DNA of 38,024 bases from Xenorhabdus budapestensis (GTDB lineage: Bacteria > Pseudomonadota > Gammaproteobacteria > Enterobacterales > Enterobacteriaceae): positions 2,642-40,665 of the forward strand of contig NZ_NIBS01000023.1 of NCBI RefSeq assembly GCF_002632465.1. The letters run 5' to 3'. Below, one piece after another: positions 1 to 8,340 of the stretch (the first letter of the stretch is position 1; each line of letters begins with the position of its first letter). Under the pieces are notes generated by a model, which saw nothing but the letters and a program-made list of their open reading frames with translations, made no database searches and was not told where the DNA came from. The position numbers were made by a program, and so were the translations under genes.

Positions 1-3000
1 TTATTACTGTTATGGCACCACATCGCCATTGATGGCTGGTCAATTGATATCTTTATGGATGAACTGGCGGAAATTTACCACTCCTTGCGGGAAAACCGGG
101 ACAACCAGCTTCCGCCTCTGGATATCACCTACGGGGATTATGCCGCATGGCAACGCGACTATTTACAAGGTGACATACGTGAACGCCAGCTTGCTTACTG
201 GCAACAGACTTTAGCCAGCCATGAATCACTGGCCTTGCCAACAGACCGCCCCAGACCTGCTCAGGTGAATTATCAGGGACGTAATTTCAGTTTTGTGCTG
301 AATACCCGGCTTTCTGAACAGTTAAGGAGTCTGGCAAAAACACAGGAAACGACTCTGTATACGGTGTTGCTCAGTGCCTTTTATGTCACGCTGGCAAAAT
401 TATCCGGGCAAAACGATATCGTACTGGGGACTCCAACCGATAACCGCCACCATGCCCAGACTCAGCCCCTGATTGGGATGTTTGTCAACTCACTGGCCTT
501 AAGAGCGCAACTGCAACAAACTGTCAGCGTGGAAACCCTGATTGGGCAGATCCATAAGCAGGTTGCCGAAGCCAAGGCCCATCAGGATATGCCGCTTGAA
601 CAGCTCCTTGATGCCCTGAATATTGAACGTGATACCGCCCGCCACCCGATTTTTCAGGTCATGTTTGGTTTGCAGAGCCTTGAAGAAAATCCGTCAGACA
701 GCCGCCTGCCATTCAGGCCGGTGACACTGGACGATTCCCTGTACAGCCCCGCCAAGTTTGACCTGAGCCTGTTTATGTCCGACGGGCAAACCAGCATTAC
801 CGCTTACCTGAATTACGCAGTCAGCCTGTTTGATGAGGCCACCATCGTGAGGCTGACAGAAAGCTATCAACGGGTGCTGACCGCCTTTGTGGCAGACCAG
901 AAACAGCCGCTGTCCGCGCTCGATATCCTGTCTGCACAAGAACGCCATACCCTGCTGCATACCTGGAACCAGACCGATGCGCCTTATCCGCAGGATAAAA
1001 CCCTGCAACAACTGTTTGAAGGCCAGGTGGAAAGAACACCGGATAACGTGGCACTGGTGTTTGAAGGTGAAACACTGACCTATCGACAATTAAACGAACG
1101 GGCAAATCAGCTAGCTTATGTGATCCGCGCACGCTATCAGCAACAAAATAATGAAACAATGCAGGCTGACACGCCGATAGCCCTGTATCTTGATCGCAGT
1201 CTGGAAATGGTGATCAGCATACTGGCGGTGCTGAAAGCCGGCGGGGCTTATGTGCCGATTTCCCCCGCCTATCCCGCTGAGCGAGTACAATTTATTCTGA
1301 CTGACATAGCGGCGCCCTGTGTGCTGACCCAACAGCGGCATCTGACCACATTGGCAGAATACATCCAAACACTCACGGAACAACCGGTACTCATCGCGGC
1401 GGACGACCGGACAATCACCGCAGGCCAGTCTGTGGAAAATCCGGTGCGGATAAACCGGCCAACCGATTTGGCCTATATCATTTACACGTCAGGCACCACA
1501 GGTCAGCCCAAAGGCGTTATGATTGAGCACAAAAATGTGGCTCATATGGTGGCAACGCAGGCCGAATTTTTTGATGCGACAAAGAGAACAAAAGCCTTAA
1601 TGTTTGCTGCTTATGTATTTGATGGTTCTGTTTTTGAATTATTCTCCAGCTTATTTAATGGCCTGACCATTTACCTTTGCAGCGAAACAGAACGTCATTC
1701 CCATGCAGTTGCCAGACTCATTCAACGGGAAGGTATTGAGATTGCCGCCTTACCCCCGGCCATCTTGAAATTGTTAATCGGCACGGAGTTACCCTCCCTG
1801 CAATTATTAATTACAGCGGGAGAGTCACCCTCCCTGGATTTTCTGGCATATTTCAGCCAATACAGCAGCGTACTGAATGCTTACGGTCCGACAGAAGTTA
1901 CCGTCGGGGCAACCGGGAATGTGTATCAACGTGGGGACACTGCAACCAATATCGGCACAGCGAATAATAACGTCCGCCTTTACGTGCTTGATAGTTATGG
2001 CAATCTGTCTCCTGTCGGCGCACCGGGAGAACTGCATATCGGCGGTGCCGGGCTGGCGCGGGGCTATTTAAACCGGCCTGAACTGACTGCCGAACGGTTT
2101 GTGGCAAACCCGTTTGCCACAGATAAAGACAAAGAATGCGGTTACACCCGCCTGTATAAAACCGGCGATTTGGTGCGCTGGCGACCGGATGGCAAGCTGG
2201 AATATCTGGGACGCAATGATTTTCAGGTCAAAATTCGCGGTTACCGTATAGAATTGGGTGAAATCGAAAATGCGCTTGCTTCCCATCCACAAGTCAAGCA
2301 GGCGGTGGTGATTGACCGTGAGCATAACGGTCATAAAGTACTGGCCGCTTATCTGGTCACAGATGCGATGTTATTAAATGAAATTCTGGTTGAGCACTTA
2401 TCTGAGCGTTTGCCGGAATACATGGTGCCGGCCAGCTTTACCTTTATTGATTCGATTCCTCTGACCCTGAACGGCAAAGTGGATCGTCGGGCATTACCAG
2501 AGCCGGTCTGGGGGAATAAAAACGGTTATGTGGCGCCACGCAATGCACTGGAAACCCGGCTCTGTGCCATTTGGCAAGAGGTATTGGGGCTGGAACGGGT
2601 TGGCATTGAGGATAACTTCTTCCGGATCGGTGGTGATTCGATTGTCAGTATCCAGTTGGTCTCCAAACTGCGGCAGGCAAGCTTTTCACTGCAAGTTAAA
2701 TCGATTTTTGAAGCACCGACCGTGGCCCGGTTAGCCCTGCTGCTGACACAATCATCATCCACAGAACAATCATCATCCACAGAAAATGTGGTTGCCGAAC
2801 AGGGATTATTAAGCGGGAAATTTGATTTATTGCCTATCCAGCAAACTTTCTTCGACTGGGATTTACCGAATCCACACCATTGGAACCAGGCATTTATGAT
2901 TCGGCTTCCCGGTAACATTAAGACGGCACAGATTGGACAGGCCCTGATAATGCTGGCTGAACGACATGATATGCTGCGTGCTCGCTTTATCGATACCGGA

Positions 3001-6000
3001 AACGGCTACTGTCAGTGCTATTCCGAGGTTCAGGACTATTCCTCCCTTTTACAGCACTGCAATATCCGAGGATTAAATAAGGAAGAGCTACATCAACAAT
3101 TGACCCAATGGCAAAATGGGTTCGATTACAACAACGGGCCATTATGGCAAGCCGGGCACCTTACCGGGTATGCTGATAGCAGTGCCCGGTTATTCTTCGC
3201 ATTCCACCATCTGATTATTGATACTGTGTCCTGGCGAATCATTGCTGAAGATATGCATTTGTTATTACAGGGCATGACATTACCACAGAAGACCAGCAGT
3301 TATCGGCAATGGGTAACCGCTGTCCATCATTACGCACAGCAGCATCAGGATGAAGTGCCCTACTGGCAACAAGTGATAGCAGGAAACAACATCAAACCCG
3401 CGCAGGGTGATCTCACTCGTCACCTGTTGAGCATTTCTACTGAGATGACGGACATACTTCTGCATGAAGCCAACACCGGTTACCATACTGAAATTAACGA
3501 TTTACTGCTAAGTGCACTGACACTAGCCCTGCAAAAGACTTTCTCCCAAGCCGTAAACCACATCCTTCTGGAAGGACATGGACGGGAAACCATTGATAAC
3601 AAATTGGATATTTCTGAAACCGTGGGCTGGTTTACTACAATGTATCCCGTTCGTCTGGCAATGCAGACAGATCTTACTGAAACCATCATTTACACCAAAG
3701 AGATGCTTCGTACTGTACCGAACAAAGGTATTGGTTACAGCACGTTACATCAAGCAGGACACCTGACCGACGATTTACCGACTATCAGTTTCAACTATCT
3801 CGGCCAGTTAGGAGGAGTCAGCCATCAAGACTGGTCCATAACCAGCGATGATTGTGGGACTGTGATAGCTAGCGAAAATAGCGGTCATTTACTACTGGGC
3901 ATCAATGGTGCCATTCAGATGGGAAAACTACAATTTAGTGTGGATTCCCGCTTGCCACAGGCCCGGACAGAGATGTTTATCACAGCATTTGAGCAAGCAC
4001 TCAACAGCGTCATCGCTACTGGTCAAAAGCAGGCCCAATCAGGAGGAGTAAAAACGCCCAGTGATTATGCTATGGAAGGGCTTTCAATCAAGCTTTTGTG
4101 CAATCTTCAACAGAGGTATCAGATTGAAGCACTGTACCCTGCCACCAGCTTGCAGCAGGGATTTATTTATCATCATCTGGCTCATCCACAAGATGATGCC
4201 TATCGTGTACAAATGCTGCTGGATTATCACACCAACGTCGATTTTGCTATCTACCAACAAGCCTGGTCACTGGCTTCGCTACGTTTCCCTATTCTCAGAA
4301 CTGCATTTGACTGGGAAGAAAAAATATTACAGATCGTGACAATGGATACCAGTATTGGGCCAGCGAACTTCAAGATTAAAGATATCAGTCAGTTATCAGA
4401 AGAGAACCGAAACAAGGCGATTGATGAAATCCAACAACAAGATCGAACCCGGCCCTTTAATTTAAGTCAGCCCGGCTTAATCCGTTTCACTCTCATCAAG
4501 CAAAATGGACAGTTAGTCACAGTATTAATCACACAACATCATTGCATTGCCGATGGCTGGAGTAATCCGATTCTATTGCAAACTGTGCATGAGTATTACA
4601 ACCAATTGATAAGCGGGCAAACGCCTCTGATTGTGGTGGAACAGGCTTATCTGGCAACTCAGCAATATCATCTGGATCATAAAGCTGAGTCAGATACCTA
4701 TTGGTCGGAACGTAAAGCACAATTTCAAGGAGCCAACAATTTTTCTGCTCTGTTAAGTCATCACGTTGATTTAACGCAGATAAAAACGGTGGAAAAACCC
4801 GCTGAACAGCAACTCACTGTACAAGGAAGCGCTTATGAGCAACTTAAGAACATGTCCAGGACACAAGGTGTTACTCTGAATGTGATACTGCAATTTGCCT
4901 GGCATAAATTACTGCACAGCTATACGGGTGATGAACAGACCATTGTGGGCACTACCGTATCCGGACGCGATGTTCCAGTGGATGAGATTGAATCCAGTGT
5001 TGGCCTGTATATCAATACATTACCTCTGATGGTGCAATGGGATCAGGCAAACAGTGTGGCTACTGTTTTACAGGACATACAGAAAGATATCGCCGCACTC
5101 AATAGCCACAGTGCCGTTTCACTTGCCAGTTTACAATCCGATGGAGAACGATTGTTCCATAGCCTGCTGATCTTTGAAAATTATCCAGTTCCAGTCGCGA
5201 GCGAAAACAAGCAAGGTATAGAGCACACCCTGACATTCCGTCAGGCCGTCGAAAAAGTGGAGTACCCGATTTCGTTGATGGCCTATGAGCAGGACCACAG
5301 TCTAATAATGAAATTAAGTTATGGTGAAGATTGGCTGACGGAAGAACAAGCCCGACGTTTGCTTTGTCAGCTCGAACGTATTTTGCACGCGGTAGCATGC
5401 AACCCGAATCAGTCACATACGTCAATAACATTCCTCAATGAAGAAGAGCGCCATACCCTGCTACATACCTGGAACCAAACCGATGCGCCTTACCCGCAGG
5501 ATAAAACCCTGCAACAACTGTTTGAAGCCCAGGTGGAAAGGACACCGGATAATATCGCGCTGGTGTTTGAAGGAGAAACACTGACCTACTGCCAGCTTAA
5601 CGAACGGGCAAACCAACTGGCTCATCATCTGATCGCATTAGGGGTTCTCCCGGACGACAGAGTGGCGATTTATGCCGAGCGCAGTCTCTATTTGGTCGTG
5701 GGATTGTTAGCTATTCTCAAGGCCGGTGGTGCTTATGTGCCACTTGATCCGGCACAGCCAAGCGAGCGGTTGGTCTATATGCTTAAAGACTCCGCACCTG
5801 TCGCATTGCTGACCCAAACGGCGTTGTTTGATGCCCTGACCAGCACCATGTCTGCGGCATCCTTACTGGCCGATTCTTTATCAGTAAATTCATTACCGAT
5901 CATCACACTCGACAATCAGGGATCGTTAATAGCAACCCTGCCGGTTCACAATCCGAATATCTCAGAGCTGACTGCCGCCCATCTGGCTTATGTTATCTAT

Positions 6001-8091
6001 ACTTCTGGTTCAACGGGCCAGCCCAAAGGCGTGATGAACAGTCATCAGGCCCTGTGTAATCGGTTACTATGGTTTGTTTGCGATATCGCGACATCGCCGC
6101 TGGTAACCGCACTGAAAACCAGTATCAGCTTTGTCGATTCAATCACCGAAACACTGGGCACGTTGCTGGCTGGTGGCAAATTGGTGGTGTTCAACAACCA
6201 TGATGTGAAAGATCCTATCCGTTTCAGTCAAGGTTTGCGCCACTTCGGGGTCAATTATCTGGTAGTTGTACCTTCACTGCTCAAACTCTTGCTACAAAAT
6301 CGCGATGATAGTGATTGTCTGAAACCAATTCGCCTATTAATTTGCAGCGGTGAACGACTCGCGCCTGAGCTGGCACGACAGGTTGTGACACATTACCCTC
6401 AGCTTCGGTTGTTCAATTTTTATGGTTCTTCCGAAATCAACGGCGATGCCACATGGTATGAATACCGTGCTGCTGAGGGTATACCGGAAGTCTCCGTGAT
6501 CGGCAAACCGATCGCCAATATCCAAAGCTATATCCTTGACGGCTCTGGTCAACCTGTTCCCGTCGGGGTTACGGGTGAAATCTATATTGCTGGCCGAGGT
6601 GTTGCCCGTGGCTATCTGAACCGCCCGGAATTGACGGCTGAACGTTTCCTTATCGATCCATTCTCCCCACAGCCCAATACACGTATGTTCAAGACGGGTG
6701 ATCTCGGTCGCTGGCTGCCTGATGGTAATATCGAGTATCTCGGTCGCAATGACTTTCAGGTCAAAATCCGCGGCTACCGCATTGAACTGGGGGAAGTTGA
6801 AAACGTCCTCACTTCTCACCCGCAGGTAGAACAGGCGGTGGTAATTGACCATAATCACAACGGGAATAAAATCCTGGTCGCGTATCTGGCGGCAGATGGA
6901 GCACTGTCTGATGACACCCTGATCAGGTATCTCTCTTCCCGTTTGCCGGAATACATGCTGCCTGCCAGCTTTACTCGTATTGAGTCCGTCCCGCTGACCC
7001 TGAATGGTAAGCTAAACCGCCACGCCCTACCTGAACCAATCTGGGGGGATCGTAACAACTATGTCGCGCCCCGCAATGCGCTGGAAACCCAGTTATGTAC
7101 TATTTGGCAAGAGGTATTGGGGCTGGATCAGGTTGGTATCGACGATAACTTCTTCCGTATCGGTGGTAATTCCTTAATGGCAATTAAGCTGACCACAGCG
7201 ATACGCCATGAAATGGCAGTTGATATTCCTTTAAATGTTTTATTTAATTGCAAATGTATTTCTTTGTTATCTCGATGGCTAAAAACAGATAATGCAAAAT
7301 TCAGCTTACTTAATTTCTTAACACCTGAATCAATTGCAATCAATAAATTGTTTATGGTTCATCCTGCTAATGCCAGTAGTGAAGTCTATGAATCTCTGGC
7401 AAATACCTTATCTGATGTGTATAACTGCATAGGCATCGATAATTATAATCTCTACTCAGATAATCAAATAGATTCACTACACCAAGTAGCTCAAATCTAT
7501 ATGGAATTAATTCTGACAGAAACTGCTATTGATCAACCTATTCACATCTTAGGATGGTCATTAGGTGGACAATTAGCGATGGAGGTTGCATTTAAATTAG
7601 AACAGCTTGGAGCAAAAAAAATTCAGCTATTCTTATTAGATGCTATCATTAATAACGATGAGTTAGAAGCGCTTAGAAACAAACTAGATATGTCAAATAA
7701 ATATAGAGAGATTACTGAGAAATTGCAGGCAATGGGCGCAAGTGATACTTATATCAATAAGGTATTGGAAGCAGTACCATTTGAATTTGGCATCGCTAAC
7801 TGTAATTTAAGTGGAAAACTATCCCACACTAACATAACGTTATTTAAAGCTGGTCAAATGAGTCCGTTTAATAAAGAAGGAACTGGGTTCACGATGAATA
7901 AATTGATAATAGAAACACCGGATAATAATATTTCCCAATGGACAGTAAATCCATTATCAATTAAATTGATTGATGATCGTTATCACGAAAATATTATCGA
8001 AGCTGTTTCCATTATCAGCACAGAAATAGTCAATAAATTCGAAATTAAGGATAATGTTACTATACCCTATAGATTTCAAGATGCAGTGTAG
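1..8091 (+). CDS. Non-ribosomal peptide synthetase, terminal two modules (5'-partial): C*-A-T-E-C-A-T-TE
   Basis: The frame is open from base 1, so the gene begins upstream; 2696 residues are visible. Residue numbers below count from base 1. The partial condensation domain starts at its HHxxxDG motif (HHIAIDG, 6-12). Adenylation domain 1 spans about 340-840 (YIIYTSGTTGQPKG, NAYGPTE, NGKVDR). Carrier 1 has GGDS with Ser880. The epimerization domain (about 940-1350) has HHLIIDTVSW at 1069, EGHGRE and FNYLGQLG. Condensation domain 2 has HHCIADG at 1513, as expected for a DCL domain after E. Adenylation domain 2 spans about 1840-2345 (YVIYTSGSTGQPKG). Carrier 2 has GGNS with Ser2391. The type I thioesterase has GWSLGG (Ser2520), Asp2547 and His2662. 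The chain should end D-residue, beta-Ala-like residue, then be released or cyclized by the TE. My pocket reading is DGFAIAAVGK for A1 and VDTVISFGDK for A2. The last residues are encoded by a dispersed repeat. A xenematide-type synthetase is the leading inference; the NRPS call itself is certain. Confidence 0.97.
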   Translation, partial: LLLLWHHIAIDGWSIDIFMDELAEIYHSLRENRDNQLPPLDITYGDYAAWQRDYLQGDIRERQLAYWQQTLASHESLALPTDRPRPAQVNYQGRNFSFVLNTRLSEQLRSLAKTQETTLYTVLLSAFYVTLAKLSGQNDIVLGTPTDNRHHAQTQPLIGMFVNSLALRAQLQQTVSVETLIGQIHKQVAEAKAHQDMPLEQLLDALNIERDTARHPIFQVMFGLQSLEENPSDSRLPFRPVTLDDSLYSPAKFDLSLFMSDGQTSITAYLNYAVSLFDEATIVRLTESYQRVLTAFVADQKQPLSALDILSAQERHTLLHTWNQTDAPYPQDKTLQQLFEGQVERTPDNVALVFEGETLTYRQLNERANQLAYVIRARYQQQNNETMQADTPIALYLDRSLEMVISILAVLKAGGAYVPISPAYPAERVQFILTDIAAPCVLTQQRHLTTLAEYIQTLTEQPVLIAADDRTITAGQSVENPVRINRPTDLAYIIYTSGTTGQPKGVMIEHKNVAHMVATQAEFFDATKRTKALMFAAYVFDGSVFELFSSLFNGLTIYLCSETERHSHAVARLIQREGIEIAALPPAILKLLIGTELPSLQLLITAGESPSLDFLAYFSQYSSVLNAYGPTEVTVGATGNVYQRGDTATNIGTANNNVRLYVLDSYGNLSPVGAPGELHIGGAGLARGYLNRPELTAERFVANPFATDKDKECGYTRLYKTGDLVRWRPDGKLEYLGRNDFQVKIRGYRIELGEIENALASHPQVKQAVVIDREHNGHKVLAAYLVTDAMLLNEILVEHLSERLPEYMVPASFTFIDSIPLTLNGKVDRRALPEPVWGNKNGYVAPRNALETRLCAIWQEVLGLERVGIEDNFFRIGGDSIVSIQLVSKLRQASFSLQVKSIFEAPTVARLALLLTQSSSTEQSSSTENVVAEQGLLSGKFDLLPIQQTFFDWDLPNPHHWNQAFMIRLPGNIKTAQIGQALIMLAERHDMLRARFIDTGNGYCQCYSEVQDYSSLLQHCNIRGLNKEELHQQLTQWQNGFDYNNGPLWQAGHLTGYADSSARLFFAFHHLIIDTVSWRIIAEDMHLLLQGMTLPQKTSSYRQWVTAVHHYAQQHQDEVPYWQQVIAGNNIKPAQGDLTRHLLSISTEMTDILLHEANTGYHTEINDLLLSALTLALQKTFSQAVNHILLEGHGRETIDNKLDISETVGWFTTMYPVRLAMQTDLTETIIYTKEMLRTVPNKGIGYSTLHQAGHLTDDLPTISFNYLGQLGGVSHQDWSITSDDCGTVIASENSGHLLLGINGAIQMGKLQFSVDSRLPQARTEMFITAFEQALNSVIATGQKQAQSGGVKTPSDYAMEGLSIKLLCNLQQRYQIEALYPATSLQQGFIYHHLAHPQDDAYRVQMLLDYHTNVDFAIYQQAWSLASLRFPILRTAFDWEEKILQIVTMDTSIGPANFKIKDISQLSEENRNKAIDEIQQQDRTRPFNLSQPGLIRFTLIKQNGQLVTVLITQHHCIADGWSNPILLQTVHEYYNQLISGQTPLIVVEQAYLATQQYHLDHKAESDTYWSERKAQFQGANNFSALLSHHVDLTQIKTVEKPAEQQLTVQGSAYEQLKNMSRTQGVTLNVILQFAWHKLLHSYTGDEQTIVGTTVSGRDVPVDEIESSVGLYINTLPLMVQWDQANSVATVLQDIQKDIAALNSHSAVSLASLQSDGERLFHSLLIFENYPVPVASENKQGIEHTLTFRQAVEKVEYPISLMAYEQDHSLIMKLSYGEDWLTEEQARRLLCQLERILHAVACNPNQSHTSITFLNEEERHTLLHTWNQTDAPYPQDKTLQQLFEAQVERTPDNIALVFEGETLTYCQLNERANQLAHHLIALGVLPDDRVAIYAERSLYLVVGLLAILKAGGAYVPLDPAQPSERLVYMLKDSAPVALLTQTALFDALTSTMSAASLLADSLSVNSLPIITLDNQGSLIATLPVHNPNISELTAAHLAYVIYTSGSTGQPKGVMNSHQALCNRLLWFVCDIATSPLVTALKTSISFVDSITETLGTLLAGGKLVVFNNHDVKDPIRFSQGLRHFGVNYLVVVPSLLKLLLQNRDDSDCLKPIRLLICSGERLAPELARQVVTHYPQLRLFNFYGSSEINGDATWYEYRAAEGIPEVSVIGKPIANIQSYILDGSGQPVPVGVTGEIYIAGRGVARGYLNRPELTAERFLIDPFSPQPNTRMFKTGDLGRWLPDGNIEYLGRNDFQVKIRGYRIELGEVENVLTSHPQVEQAVVIDHNHNGNKILVAYLAADGALSDDTLIRYLSSRLPEYMLPASFTRIESVPLTLNGKLNRHALPEPIWGDRNNYVAPRNALETQLCTIWQEVLGLDQVGIDDNFFRIGGNSLMAIKLTTAIRHEMAVDIPLNVLFNCKCISLLSRWLKTDNAKFSLLNFLTPESIAINKLFMVHPANASSEVYESLANTLSDVYNCIGIDNYNLYSDNQIDSLHQVAQIYMELILTETAIDQPIHILGWSLGGQLAMEVAFKLEQLGAKKIQLFLLDAIINNDELEALRNKLDMSNKYREITEKLQAMGASDTYINKVLEAVPFEFGIANCNLSGKLSHTNITLFKAGQMSPFNKEGTGFTMNKLIIETPDNNISQWTVNPLSIKLIDDRYHENIIEAVSIISTEIVNKFEIKDNVTIPYRFQDAV
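944..1120 (+). repeat. Intragenic direct repeat at the C-A junction (partner about 5441-5617)
   Basis: The linker into A1 and the first A-domain motif (HTWNQTDAPYPQDKT through LVFEGETLTY) recur almost unchanged at about 5441-5617, entering A2. The nucleotides are also very similar. Similar pairs occur around motif A8 (about 2206 and 6736) and at the A-T linker (about 2518 and 7051). This suggests recombination or gene conversion between modules. Confidence 0.75.
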
Positions 8092-8127
8092 CCAACAAAG
8101 CTACAACTTGAAAGATGACGGGTATAT
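8061..8127. repeat. Dispersed imperfect palindrome, copy A, overlapping the NRPS stop codon
   Basis: This 67-bp element begins TATACCCTATAGATTTCAAG and ends with CTTGAAAGATGACGGGTATA, so its ends form an imperfect inverted repeat. Its first 31 bases supply the final codons and the TAG stop (8089-8091) of the NRPS, giving the protein tail YRFQDAV. Related copies, in the opposite orientation, lie at 32384-32430 and 33022-33084. I recall this palindrome as common in Xenorhabdus and Photorhabdus intergenic DNA; that is memory, not a search result. Confidence 0.8.
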
Positions 8128-8228
8128 AAATTAACTTAATGATTATAACGAGGCTGGCACTGCTGGCCTCGTCAGTCAGGATACGAGTATTTTACCTGCC
8201 TATTTAATCCGGTAAAAATAATCCTGAA

Positions 8229-8340
8229 TTAAAACGGAACCGCAACTTTTAAGCAAACCCGTGAACCAGCCGGACGATTAGCTACGGCAAGATCTTCCTG
8301 CCACTTCAATTGCCACCATAAAACGAGTGAAATAATTTGA
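8229..8340 (-). pseudogene. Possible 3' remnant of an unidentified gene
   Basis: On the minus strand, just after the stop of the FAD oxidoreductase, a frame runs without a start from about 8340 to a TAA at 8229-8231. It encodes a tail with protein-like composition, including WWQLKWQEDLAVANRPAG and ending CLKVAVPF. No start codon or ribosome binding site is visible, and the gene's upstream part is absent. It may be the 3' end of a gene whose front was deleted, or chance. The rest of the 8128-8340 gap holds only a weak hairpin at 8149-8171. Confidence 0.25.

Noticed and set aside
694-7343. Long frames on the minus strand and in other plus frames inside the NRPS (for example 694-1089 and 6337-6858)
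   Set aside because: They run through conserved A, E and C domain motifs of the NRPS, have no ribosome binding sites and encode compositions typical of antisense shadows.
8149-8171. CGAGGC...GCCTCG hairpin after the NRPS as a terminator
   Set aside because: The stem is only 6 bp with an 11-base loop and no T-tract on either strand.
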